The notes under the pieces were generated by a model. It had not been told where the DNA came from. It saw nothing but the letters and a program-made list of their open reading frames with translations, and made no database searches. Below, one piece after another: positions 18,608 to 27,351 of a stretch of DNA of 64,000 nt. The DNA lies in assembly GCA_029246685.1 (NCBI GenBank), contig JAQWMR010000005.1, positions 1 to 64,000 of the forward strand, read 5' to 3'. How positions within the stretch are numbered: the stretch's first letter is position 1; every line of letters begins with the position of its first letter. A program made the translations under genes and the position numbers. The DNA comes from Acidimicrobiales bacterium. Its GTDB lineage: Bacteria; Actinomycetota; Acidimicrobiia; Acidimicrobiales; Aldehydirespiratoraceae.

Positions 18608-19947
18608 CCGACCGGACGGTGATCGTCGGTGGCGGCATCACCGGCCTCGCCGCGGCACACGAACTCCACACGCAAGGCCGTGAGTTCGTCGTGCTCGAAG
18701 CCGACCCGCGTGCGGGCGGAAAGATCGCGGGTGGCCCGATGGCCGGCGTCGCATTCGATGTCGACATGGCGGCCGACGGCTTCCTGGCTCGGGAGCCGGA
18801 GATGACCGACCTCTGTGTCGAACTCGGACTGGGGGACTCGCTGACGTCGCCTCGCCCCGGAGGCGCATTCCTCTGGGTCGACGGTGCGCTACGCCGAATC
18901 CCTCCCGGCGTCCTCGGCGCGCCACTCGACCCGGACGTGGTCGCCGACGCCGGCATCGTGAGCGACGCCGGCGTCGCTGCCCTACGGGCCGCGCTCGCGG
19001 CGGACCTTCCGGCCCTCGACGGAGACGCAACCGTCGGCGAGGTGCTCCGACCTCGTGTCGGAGATGAGGTGTTCGAGCGGATGGTCGACCCGTTGCTCGG
19101 CGGCATCAACGCCGGCAACGCGGACGAGATGTCGATTCGCACGGGCGCGGCCGCGCTCGCCAACGCGGCGTCGAAGGGTGGCCCGTTCATCGACGCCCTC
19201 CGCACCCACGTCGCCGCGGCGACGCCGGGCCCCGTCTTCCATGGCATCGAGGGAGGCAGTCAGCGCATCATCGACGCGCTCACGTATGAGATCGGTGACC
19301 GGCTCCACGTGGGCGAGGCGGTGTTCGACATCGAGCCGACGGGCGGCAGTTGGACCGTCCGCACCGACGACGCCGCCTACGACGCCGACCGGGTGATCCT
19401 CACCACGCCGGGCTGGATCTCGGCCTCGCTGCTCGCGCCGTACGCGCCCGAGGCCGCTGCGGTGCTCGCCGGGCTGCAGTACAGCGATGCGGTGCTGGTC
19501 ACCTTCGTGGCCCAGCGTGACCAGCTCGGTCACGAGCTCGACGGCGCCGGGTTCTTGGTTCCGCGCGGGCAGGACCTCCTGATGACCGCGACATCGGTGT
19601 CGTCCTACAAGTGGGCGCACTACGACGATGGCGAGCACGTCGTCCTCCGAGTGTCGGCCGGCCGCACCGACGACCGCCGCTGGGTCGACATGCCCATCGA
19701 TGACGTCGTCACCCACCTGCGGTCCGAGCTGGAGATCACCATCGGCCTCACCGGCGATGTCACGCATCGCGTGAGCGAGTGGCCCCGCTGCCTCCCGCAG
19801 TACCGCGCCGGCCACCTCGACCGCTGCGATCAGATCGACGAGTGGCTGGCCCGAGACACGCCCGGCATCACGGTGGCGGGCGCCAGCATGCGCGGGTTGG
19901 GCCTGCCCGCCTGCGTCCGCCAGGGGCGCTCCGCCGCATCGCGCTGA
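18604..19947 (+). CDS. hemY: Coproporphyrinogen/protoporphyrinogen oxidase (HemY/CgoX type)
   Basis: A 447-residue FAD-dependent oxidase. It begins with [16 protein letters not shown] (FAD-binding) and [10 protein letters not shown], contains [20 protein letters not shown] and [12 protein letters not shown], and ends in [18 protein letters not shown], the second FAD contact. In actinobacteria this enzyme oxidises coproporphyrinogen III to coproporphyrin III in the coproporphyrin-dependent heme pathway; the hemQ gene at 62122 supports that route. It is translationally coupled to hemE (GTGA). Confidence 0.93.
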   Translation: MTDRTVIVGGGITGLAAAHELHTQGREFVVLEADPRAGGKIAGGPMAGVAFDVDMAADGFLAREPEMTDLCVELGLGDSLTSPRPGGAFLWVDGALRRIPPGVLGAPLDPDVVADAGIVSDAGVAALRAALAADLPALDGDATVGEVLRPRVGDEVFERMVDPLLGGINAGNADEMSIRTGAAALANAASKGGPFIDALRTHVAAATPGPVFHGIEGGSQRIIDALTYEIGDRLHVGEAVFDIEPTGGSWTVRTDDAAYDADRVILTTPGWISASLLAPYAPEAAAVLAGLQYSDAVLVTFVAQRDQLGHELDGAGFLVPRGQDLLMTATSVSSYKWAHYDDGEHVVLRVSAGRTDDRRWVDMPIDDVVTHLRSELEITIGLTGDVTHRVSEWPRCLPQYRAGHLDRCDQIDEWLARDTPGITVAGASMRGLGLPACVRQGRSAASR

Positions 19948-20012
19948 CACGTCCGGCGGATCTTGATCGTCGCGAGACGCCCATGCGAGGCTTTTCAGGC
20001 CAACGGCCGACA

Positions 20013-20029
20013 CATACGGTGTACGTATG
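20013..20029. promoter_or_regulatory. Palindrome overlapping the regulator start codon (putative operator)
   Basis: CATACG, five bases, then CGTATG: a perfect 6-bp inverted repeat whose right arm contains the ATG of the TetR-like gene. This is the size and placement expected for an autoregulatory operator of a TetR-family repressor. The role is inference from sequence and position. Confidence 0.4.
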
Positions 20030-20793
20030 GCTGATGATCCATTGCCTGTTGAACCAGTGGCCGAGGACATACCGGCCCGAAGAAGCGCCGCCCTCGCGCC
20101 GAACTGAAAGAGCTCATGATCGAAGCGGGCGCAGAGGTGCTCGCGGAGCGCGGCGTCGAGATGCAGATCTCCTCCGTCAGCTACGCAAAGGTCTTCGCGC
20201 ACCTCGAGCGCACGAAGGGCGTGCGCGTCACCTACGGCTCGGTCCACGAACGCATCTGGGACAGCCTCCAGGAATACCAACTCTCCGTCATCGAACGAGC
20301 AGGGCTGTGGGACGGAACCGACAGCACCGACGCCTTCGGCCGGGCTGCCGTCGAGAGCTTCAGCCAGGCGGACTTGTCGAGTCGCGAGGGCCGGTCCCGA
20401 GCGGCCATGGACGCCTGCCGCGTGCTCGGCGGCGAGTACCTGAACGAAACGAACGAGACAGACGGTTGGGGAAAGTGGCTGAAGTCCGTGGTGACGATGT
20501 CCACGCAGCCGGAGGATTCGCCCGTACGCGCCGCCGCTCGCCAGGGCGCCGGGGATTCCTACGCCCGCCTGCACGACGCGAGCGTCGACGGCTTCAGGGC
20601 GGCATGTGACGCGACGCAGTTCATCGCCCGTGAGTTCGTTCCGGACGGTCTGGACCCCTACGACACGCTCACGCGGATGACGGTCGCCGTCGGTGACGGA
20701 CTCGATTTTCGGAACCTGATCACCGAGCAGGACGAGCCGACGTTCGTGCTCAACACCGGCCCCGACAACGCGGCCGACGAGCGGACGTTCTAG
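20027..20793 (+). CDS. TetR-like transcriptional regulator, frameshifted near N-terminus
   Basis: The main frame (from 20053) encodes KKRRPRAELKELMIEAGAEV, then a DNA-binding-like helix-turn-helix around YAKVFAHLERTKGVRVTYGS, and an all-helical ligand domain to 20793. In-frame ATG at 20116 would cut off the first helix. A better start is ATG 20027, reading MADDPLPVEPVAEDIP in another frame; one extra C in the CC/CCC runs at 20072-20078 would join both into about 255 residues. TetR-type repressors act as dimers on palindromes, and one lies over this start codon. The ligand and targets are unknown. Confidence 0.55.
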
Positions 20794-21046
20794 GGCCTGG
20801 CGCTGTGGGGTCTGCTGAACACGCTGTTCGAGCAGCGGTAGCGACCACGAGCCTCGATTCCGGGGAAACTCCGGCCGTGTGACTTCCGTCATAATGTTGC
20901 GGTTGTGTGACGAAACGCCTCTACCTTGTCGGTCGCTGAGGCGTCGGTGGTCGCCCTGCACCCCTGCCCACGACCAACGCGTCGTGTGACCGACCACCCG
21001 AACCACGCCACGACAAGGGCACCCGCCCGAGGAGGCAGCACTCTTC
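20794..21046 (+). promoter_or_regulatory. Upstream region of the Rpf-like gene
   Basis: About 250 bp without a gene. GTGTGAC occurs twice (20876-20882 and 20904-20910) as a direct repeat, with CATAAT (20890-20895) between them and a GAGGAGG ribosome site shortly before the ATG. This could hold a promoter with an activator site, but the exact -35/-10 is not certain. I see no riboswitch fold that I can name here. Confidence 0.3.
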
Positions 21047-21421
21047 ATGCGTCGACGGATCCGATTGATCGCGTTTGCCCTGACAGCCCTGTTCGTCACC
21101 GCCGCCTGCACCCCCGAGCAGATCGAGCTGTACCTGGACTCCACCGAGCGTGTCCGTGACGTGCTGTCGAACGAGGACCTGCACCGTCTCCGGATGTGCG
21201 AGTCCACCGACAACTACGAGGCCGTGTCCCCGAGCGGGACCTACCGCGGCGCCTACCAGTTCGATCAGACGACCTGGAACGACGTCTCCGGTCGCCACTT
21301 CCCGTGGCTCCACGGCCGTGATCCCAAGACGGTCGAGCCGTGGTGGCAGGACGCGATGGCTCGCGCCCTCTGGTCCGAGCGGGGCAAGCAACCCTGGCCG
21401 ATTTGCGGCCACCGGGTCTGA
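21047..21421 (+). CDS. Rpf/transglycosylase-like lipoprotein
   Basis: A 124-residue secreted lipoprotein. The signal ends in lipobox TAAC (Cys23). The mature part holds RMCESTDNYEAVSPSGTYRG and AYQFDQTTWNDV, the transglycosylase-like fold of resuscitation-promoting factors, with Glu in CESTDNY as the expected catalytic acid, and a C-terminal Cys (WPICG) probably disulfide-bonded to the Cys of RMCES. It would cleave glycan strands of peptidoglycan. It follows a 250-bp regulatory gap and is 22 bp upstream of the cyclase gene. Confidence 0.85.
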   Translation: MRRRIRLIAFALTALFVTAACTPEQIELYLDSTERVRDVLSNEDLHRLRMCESTDNYEAVSPSGTYRGAYQFDQTTWNDVSGRHFPWLHGRDPKTVEPWWQDAMARALWSERGKQPWPICGHRV

Positions 21422-21443
21422 CCTCGTGTGAGAGTCTGACGCC

Positions 21444-22139
21444 ATGAACGCGCCAGACACTCCCCGTCAACCGGACTCTCGCACCGCGTCTGACGGTGCA
21501 GTGACCATCAGCACCGACGCGACCGGCGATCTGCTGGTCCCGCTGCTCGCGGCCGACACCGGCCCCGCGCGCGAGTGGGCCGACGCGGCGGAAGCCGACC
21601 AGGTCGCCCGTCCGAACGAACTCGAGGACGGCGACACCCACCTCAACGTCACCCGCACCTTCTGCTTCGCGGATCTCAGCGGGTTCACCGCGTTCACGCG
21701 CGAATCAGGTCCCCACGCCGCAGTGAAGCAGCTCGGCGAGTTCCGGCGCATCACTCGCAACGTTGCGGCCAAGCGCGGCGTTCGCGTCGCCAAGTGGCTC
21801 GGCGACGGCGTGATGCTCGTCGGAACTGATCCCACGCCGGCCATCGCGCTCGGCGCCCATCTGGTGCACCACTTCTCGGAGAGCGCCATCCGGGTTCGCG
21901 TCGGTCTCGCCACGGGCATCGCCTTGCTCTTCGAGGGCGACGACTACATCGGTGAGCCGGTCAACATGGCCGCGAAGCTGTGCAACGCCGCATCACCGGG
22001 CGAGGTCCTCGCGATCACCGATCCCTCCAACCTCCCCGACTGGGTCGTCACGGACGGCGAGGTGAGCGTGCGGATCAAGGGCGTCGGCGCGGTCGGCGGT
22101 GTGCATCGGCTCCGCGTCGATCTACCGTCTCCCGAGTGA
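21444..22139 (+). CDS. Class III adenylate/guanylate cyclase-domain protein
   Basis: A 231-residue soluble protein with one class III cyclase domain. FCFADLSGFTAFT provides the first metal Asp, KWLGDGVMLVG the second, and GEPVNMAAKLC the transition-state region. There the usual Arg after NxAA is Lys, so activity may be reduced or altered. No membrane segment or sensor domain is visible beyond a 60-residue variable N-terminus. The stop overlaps the Lnt-like gene start (GTGA), so both are co-translated. Confidence 0.8.
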   Translation: MNAPDTPRQPDSRTASDGAVTISTDATGDLLVPLLAADTGPAREWADAAEADQVARPNELEDGDTHLNVTRTFCFADLSGFTAFTRESGPHAAVKQLGEFRRITRNVAAKRGVRVAKWLGDGVMLVGTDPTPAIALGAHLVHHFSESAIRVRVGLATGIALLFEGDDYIGEPVNMAAKLCNAASPGEVLAITDPSNLPDWVVTDGEVSVRIKGVGAVGGVHRLRVDLPSPE

Positions 22140-23587
22140 CAAACCCCCGCCTCCTCAGCGTCGTCGCAGGTCTGCTGATCGCAGCCGGGCTTCCGCCGTG
22201 GGGCTGGTGGCCGCTCACCCTCCTCGGCCTCGCGCTGTGGCTCCACCTGCTCGACGGCGTCAGCGCGAAGCGGCGGTTCCGCCGGTCGCTCGTCGTCGGG
22301 CTCGGATGGTTCGTGCCCGGCACGCTCTGGATGCTCAACCTGACGGCGGCGGGCTGGCCTGTGGCGATCGCAGTATTCAGCCTGCTCGCGGGCGCGGCGG
22401 GCGCGCTCACCCCGGCAGAGGGGCGAGGTCGGCCGGCGGGGTTCGCGGCTGCGCTCGTTCTCATGGAGGTCGTGCGCTGGCACGTGCCGTTCGGCGGTGT
22501 GCCGATCGCGTCGATCCCGATGGCAATGGTTGCGACACCGTGGGCGATCAGTGCGCAGTTCCTCGGCTCGCTGTTCCTTCTTGCCATCACGGTCCTGATC
22601 GGCGTCGCATGTGGGGCCGCCGCGAGCGACCGACGTGCGGTCGCGGCCGTGGCCGGTCTCGCCTTGGGCGCCATGATCCTCGGTCATCTCGGCGGCGTGT
22701 CCGTCGAGCGAGTTGGCGAACTCGACATCGCCGTCGTCCAAGGCGGCGGACCACAGAACACCCGCGCCGACTCGTGCGAGAACCGACGCGTCTTCGAGCG
22801 CCACGTCGCCGCGACCGAGCTCATCACGGCCGATGTCGACCTCATCCTGTGGCCCGAGGACGTCGTCCATCCCAGCGTGGACAGCATCCCCACGCCCTCA
22901 CGATGCGACGACGAGTTGCTGCGCCACGGCGAGGCGATCGCCGAGCTTCGGCGCCTCGCTGCGACCCACGATGCGACGATCATCAGCGGCTGGTTCGAGC
23001 GCTCCGATGACGGCGAGGCCAACGTCAACTACTCGATCATCATCGAGCCCGACGGGTCGATCGGCGACCGATACGACAAGGTCCGCCTCGTCCCCTTCGG
23101 CGAGTTCGTGCCGCTTCGCTCCTTCCTCGAGAACTTCAGCGACGAGCTGCCTGGGCGCGACGTCCGCCCCGGGACCGAACCCGCTGTACTCGACAGCCGA
23201 TTCGGTCCGCTCGGCGTGTCGATCTCCTGGGAAGTCTTCTTCGACTACCGGGTCCGGGATGCGATGAACCGCGACGCACGCGTGCTCCTGAACCCCACGA
23301 ACGGATCGTCGTACTGGCTGACCATCGTGCAGACCCAGCAGATCGCGTCGAGCCGCCTGCGGGCGATCGAGACGGACCGTTGGGTGCTTCAGGCCGCGCC
23401 GACCGGATTCTCCGCCGTGGTCGAACCCGACGGCGACGTACGTCAGCGCACCGGCGTCAGCGAGCAGGCCGTGCTCACCGACACGATCGAGCTTCGAGAG
23501 GGCCGCACCCTCGCGACCCACGTCGGGCCGTGGCCGATGCTCATGCTCGCGCTACTCGTCGTCGGCCGGAACCGTCGTCGACGTTGA
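22136..23587 (+). CDS. lnt: Apolipoprotein N-acyltransferase homolog with Ser at the catalytic Cys position
   Basis: A 483-residue membrane protein: about six membrane helices in the first 190 residues, then a nitrilase-like domain. Lnt N-acylates the N-terminal Cys of lipoproteins using a Glu-Lys-Cys triad. Here Glu241 (LILWPEDVV) and Lys315 (YDKVRLVPFGEFVP) are present, but the position of the nucleophile in the family motif (I/V)CYE reads ISWE, giving Ser364. The rest (NPTNGSSYW, SSRLRAIE, APTGFSAVVEPDG) aligns well. The protein may use Ser, act on another substrate, or be inactive. GTG start at 22136 is chosen by overlap and by the first helix. Confidence 0.8.
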   Translation: MTNPRLLSVVAGLLIAAGLPPWGWWPLTLLGLALWLHLLDGVSAKRRFRRSLVVGLGWFVPGTLWMLNLTAAGWPVAIAVFSLLAGAAGALTPAEGRGRPAGFAAALVLMEVVRWHVPFGGVPIASIPMAMVATPWAISAQFLGSLFLLAITVLIGVACGAAASDRRAVAAVAGLALGAMILGHLGGVSVERVGELDIAVVQGGGPQNTRADSCENRRVFERHVAATELITADVDLILWPEDVVHPSVDSIPTPSRCDDELLRHGEAIAELRRLAATHDATIISGWFERSDDGEANVNYSIIIEPDGSIGDRYDKVRLVPFGEFVPLRSFLENFSDELPGRDVRPGTEPAVLDSRFGPLGVSISWEVFFDYRVRDAMNRDARVLLNPTNGSSYWLTIVQTQQIASSRLRAIETDRWVLQAAPTGFSAVVEPDGDVRQRTGVSEQAVLTDTIELREGRTLATHVGPWPMLMLALLVVGRNRRRR

Positions 23588-24795
23588 CGCCATTGCCGGG
23601 ACATCGATGCACTCGGTGGGTGTCAGTGACGTGGTCGAGGCAACCCAGTCGCGTGTGACCTCGTGGCACACGTCCGGCGGCTCGTACTCCACCGGCTCGA
23701 GATCGCGCTCGCATCCGGCATAGCGGGAGTCGCTGGTGATGAACCCACCCTCCGAGAGGCCGGATCCGAAGTCGGCATCAGGGCTCGTCACGACCCAGTG
23801 ACACCAGTCGGTCGGCACCTGCACGACGAAGAACCGATCGGCCATACCTGGGATCGCGACAGTGGATGCTTCGCGCCGCTCGTCGTCGTCCACGATCACA
23901 CTCCGGCCGGCGTCGATCCAGACCGTCTCAACGATCGGAGCGACCAGCGCGGCGACCAAGATCGAACCGTCGTGACGAACCGGTGTGGGATGGGTGTTGC
24001 AGTCCCGAGGGAACGTCGCATCCGCGGCTTGCGATGAGAAGCACGCCCGCCGACAGTCGTCGTCCCCGAGCGGGTAGTCGCCGGGCACATGAAAGGTCAC
24101 GGCGATCGGAGATCCGTCGATCGGGTCGAGTTCGACGATCACGTCCTCGGCGTCTGGGTCGACACGATTGACGTGCGTGTCGATCGACAGTGCCCGCCGC
24201 CGCCGCTCCCACTCGGTGGCATCGATCGGCGTGATGGTGTCGAGGCCCGCTCGAAGTTCGTCGAGCGTGAAAGGCTCGGCATACCGCACCTCCACCCTGC
24301 GTCCGTCACTCAACTGCACCCGCCGGTGTAGCCATAAAGCTGGCCGTCGTCCCACAGCTCGAGAATCTCGACCACGGTCCCGTCGGCGAGCACGTGGAGG
24401 TCGTGGTCTCCCGGCACGCCGGCCCAGAACTCGCCTTCCTCCCGCAGCCGGACCTGAATGTCCCAGTCGAACGTCCCGCAGTGACGGTCGTAGTACGAGA
24501 TCTCGGCGAGGACACCATCGCCTCGGTCATTCGCGTGCGTCGCCCGGTATCCGTCCGGCGGTGCGCTGACGATGAACCCTGCGATGTCGGCCACCGCGAG
24601 CACCGCGGGCACCACCGTCGTGGACGTGCTGGCGGTCGTGGTGCTCGCCATCGTGGTGCTCGACTCGGCCGGCGTCGCGGGGGTCGAATCGTCCGAGCAC
24701 GCACTGGCGTTCAACGTCGCGATGACGACAAGGGTCGGGATCCGCGCCCGACCAGTTTGTTCACACTTCGATCGAAAGTGTGATCGGGCCGTCAT
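23552..24795 (-). CDS. Secreted lipoprotein of unknown function, frameshifted
   Basis: Two overlapping frames read as one protein. The first has a signal with lipobox NASAC, a Ser/Thr-rich linker, and a domain [15 protein letters not shown] to [13 protein letters not shown], then stops at 24310. The second continues with [20 protein letters not shown] and runs to 23552, with several Cys and another Thr-rich tail. One extra base in the CCC at 24319-24321 would join them into about 410 residues. No known catalytic domain is recognised; the first domain resembles other actinobacterial exported proteins of unknown role. It overlaps dtd upstream by 35 bp and convergently overlaps lnt. Confidence 0.55.
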
Positions 24796-25198
24796 TCACC
24801 AGTTCGACGGCCATCTCGGCTCGAAATCGCCCGGTGGCGACCGTCGCGCCGCCCGCCCGCAGCGCGTCAACAACGGCTTCCACGAGCGACTCCGCCACCT
24901 CCGGACGGGCGGCATCGGAGTAGCCGGGACGGCGGCCCTTGCGGGTGTCGCCGTAGAGCGTGAACTGGCTGACGATCAGGATCTCCCCGCCGACGTCGGC
25001 CGCAGACCGGTTCATGACGCCGTCCTCGTCGTCGAAAATCCGCAGGTTCCAGACCTTGGCGGCCAACTTCTCGGCCTGCGCCGCCGTGTCGTCGTGGGTC
25101 ACCCCGATCAGGGCCAGGATCCCGGGCCCGATGGCACCAACGGTCTCGTTGTCCACCGTCACGGACGCCCGGGTGACCCGCTGAACCAGTGCTCGCAC
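24761..25198 (-). CDS. dtd: D-aminoacyl-tRNA deacylase
   Basis: A 145-residue DTD. It shows [15 protein letters not shown] at the N-terminus, the [18 protein letters not shown] active-site stretch and the cross-subunit NDGPITL motif (the Gly-Pro dipeptide that enforces chirality). It hydrolyses D-amino acids from mischarged tRNA. The length equals the family norm and the start ATG is unambiguous. Confidence 0.93.
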   Translation of the reverse strand: MRALVQRVTRASVTVDNETVGAIGPGILALIGVTHDDTAAQAEKLAAKVWNLRIFDDEDGVMNRSAADVGGEILIVSQFTLYGDTRKGRRPGYSDAARPEVAESLVEAVVDALRAGGATVATGRFRAEMAVELVNDGPITLSIEV

Positions 25199-25317
25199 CG
25201 CTTCTTCCTAGCGGAACGACCACGAAGAACGTGCCGAACGTCACCGCGAGTGTGGAAAACCCGAAGAACAGGGCATCATTTGACGTCTCGATTACCCCGC
25301 GGAAACCTTGGTGCTTC

Positions 25318-26583
25318 ATGTCCGGACCGGAGAACCTGCGCATTGCGCTGCTGACGTACCGGGGGAAGCCCCATGTCGGCGGCCAGGGCGTTTACGTCCG
25401 ACACCTCAGCAAGGCGCTGGTGGACCTCGGTCACCACGTCGAAGTGCTCGGCGGCCCGCCCTATCCGATTCTCGATGATCGGGTGCCGCTCGTGGAGCTT
25501 CCGTCGCTCGACATCTGGAGCGATCCCCATCCCATGCGCAAGCCCCGCATCTGGGAATGGAAGGACTGGACCGACTTCGCCGAGCACGCCAGTTTCAGTA
25601 CCGGCAACTTCTCCGAGCCGATGGCGTTCAGCCTCCGCGCCTGGCGTCACCTGAAAAGCCGACGCAGCGAGTTCGATCTCATCCACGACAACCAGACGCT
25701 CGGCTGGGGGTTGCTCAAGCTCCAGCAAGAGGGATGGCCGATCCTGGAGACGATCCACCATCCGATCACGGTCGACCGCAAGCTCGAGCTCGAACACGCC
25801 CGCACGCCGCGGGAGCGGTTCGGCAAGCGGCGCTGGTATTCGTTCACCAAGATGCAGAGTCAGGTCGCCCAGCGCATGACGCGGGTGATGTCGGTGAGCC
25901 AGTCGTCCAAGGGCGACATCGCGGCCGACCACGGCGTCGACCCCGACAAGATCCACGTGGTTCCCGTCGGCGTCGATCCCGAGCTGTTCCTCCCGGTTCC
26001 TGGTGTGGAGCGCCGCCCCGGTCACCTCGTCACCACCGCGTCCGCCGACGTGGCGATGAAGGGACTGAAGTTCCTCCTCGAAGCCGTCGCCAAGCTCCGC
26101 ACGGAGCGCCACATCGAGCTGACGATCATCGGCAAGCGCCGCCCCGAAAGCCACGCCAGCACCGTCATGACCCAGCTCGGCCTGGACGACTGCGTCGACT
26201 TCGTGTCGGGCGTGCCTGACGAGCGCATCGTCGAGCTCTACAGCGAGGCGGAACTGGCCGTCGTCCCGTCGCTCTACGAGGGCTTCTCGCTCCCCGCGAT
26301 CGAAGCGATGTCGTGCGGCGTCCCCGTGGTGGCCACCACCGGCGGCGCGCTACCGGAGGTCACCGGCACCCACAACGAGACGTGCTTCCAGGCCGAACCG
26401 GGTGACTCCGAGGCGCTCGCCGCCACGATCCGCGAGGCGCTCGACAATCCCGAGCTGCGCGCCAAGGTCGGTGCCCAAGGCCGCGAGCGTGTCATCGACC
26501 AGTGGTCGTGGCGCCACACCGCGATCAAGACCGTCGAGCAGTACCGAGCCGTTCTCGCCGAGCACGCCGGGCAGAAGGGCTGA
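25318..26583 (+). CDS. Glycosyltransferase family 4
   Basis: A 421-residue GT-B glycosyltransferase. LLTYRGKPHVGGQGVYVRHL gives the N-domain glycine-rich acceptor loop; SVSQSSKGDI, VVPVGVDPELF, and the donor-site motif PSLYEGFSLPAIEAMSCG with the EX7E glutamates mark the C-domain. The ATG at 25318 was chosen because the glycine-rich motif follows directly. It is the first gene of a three-gene operon with a methyltransferase and an alpha/alpha-toroid protein, suggesting one modified glycan or glycolipid product. Donor and acceptor are unknown. Confidence 0.85.
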   Translation: MSGPENLRIALLTYRGKPHVGGQGVYVRHLSKALVDLGHHVEVLGGPPYPILDDRVPLVELPSLDIWSDPHPMRKPRIWEWKDWTDFAEHASFSTGNFSEPMAFSLRAWRHLKSRRSEFDLIHDNQTLGWGLLKLQQEGWPILETIHHPITVDRKLELEHARTPRERFGKRRWYSFTKMQSQVAQRMTRVMSVSQSSKGDIAADHGVDPDKIHVVPVGVDPELFLPVPGVERRPGHLVTTASADVAMKGLKFLLEAVAKLRTERHIELTIIGKRRPESHASTVMTQLGLDDCVDFVSGVPDERIVELYSEAELAVVPSLYEGFSLPAIEAMSCGVPVVATTGGALPEVTGTHNETCFQAEPGDSEALAATIREALDNPELRAKVGAQGRERVIDQWSWRHTAIKTVEQYRAVLAEHAGQKG

Positions 26584-26586
26584 CCG

Positions 26587-27351
26587 ATGCTGACCGTCGA
26601 CTACGACCGGCTCGACCTGCGCGCCGGTGACCTGCTCCTGGACCTCGGCTGCGGCTTCGGTCGCCACACCTACGAGGCGCTCGTGAAGGGCGCCGACGTC
26701 GTCAGCTGCGACATGGCGCTCGGCGAGCTCGAAGCGATTCACAACGCGGCGCCGATGATGATCGACGACGGCCTGTTCGACGGCTCGCTGCTCCACACCC
26801 AGGTGCAAGGCGACGGCACCCGTCTCCCCTACCCGGATGAGACGTTCGACAAGATCATCGCCTCCGAGGTCCTCGAGCACGTCCCGGACGATCAAGCGGC
26901 CTACGACGAGTTCATGCGCATCCTGAAGCCCGGCGGAACGCTTGCGGTGACCGTGCCGGCGACGCTCCCCGAGAAGATCTGCTGGAAGATCAGCGACGAG
27001 TACTACGCACCCAAGGCCGTGGGCGGCCACGTGCGGATCTACACCGAAGACGAGGTGCGCAACAAGCTCCGCGGCGCCGGCCTCGACCCGGTCGATTCCC
27101 ACCGTGCCCATGCCCTGCACTCGCCGTATTGGTGGATCCGGTGCGCCGTCGGCGTCAACAACGAGATCGACGAAAACTGGTCGGTGAAGACGTACCACAA
27201 GCTCCTTGAGTGGGACATCGTCAAGCAACCGTGGTTGACTCGCACGGCTGAGAAGGTGCTCAATCCCGTTCTCGGCAAGAGCCTGATCATCTACGCGACG
27301 AAATCACCGCTCCGTTCGAACCGCACGCTGGAGGATGCGAATGCCGCCTGA
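26587..27351 (+). CDS. Class I SAM-dependent methyltransferase
   Basis: A 254-residue methyltransferase. Motif I is LLDLGCGFGRHTYEA, motif post-I VSCDMA, then FDKIIASEVLEHVPDD and LKPGGTLAVTVP, all typical of the UbiE/Methyltransf_11 fold. It starts 3 bp after the glycosyltransferase and overlaps the next gene by 17 bp, so the three are expressed together. The substrate is probably the product or lipid acceptor of the partner glycosyltransferase; this is inference. Confidence 0.85.
   Translation: MLTVDYDRLDLRAGDLLLDLGCGFGRHTYEALVKGADVVSCDMALGELEAIHNAAPMMIDDGLFDGSLLHTQVQGDGTRLPYPDETFDKIIASEVLEHVPDDQAAYDEFMRILKPGGTLAVTVPATLPEKICWKISDEYYAPKAVGGHVRIYTEDEVRNKLRGAGLDPVDSHRAHALHSPYWWIRCAVGVNNEIDENWSVKTYHKLLEWDIVKQPWLTRTAEKVLNPVLGKSLIIYATKSPLRSNRTLEDANAA

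Noticed and set aside
18982..21213. A 743-codon minus-strand open frame
   Set aside because: It crosses hemY, the regulator and the Rpf gene in antisense and has shadow-type composition without any domain.
21980..22135. N-terminal extension of Lnt from 21980
   Set aside because: Arg-rich, overlaps the cyclase gene in another frame; the GTG at 22136 gives the first membrane helix and a 4-bp overlap.
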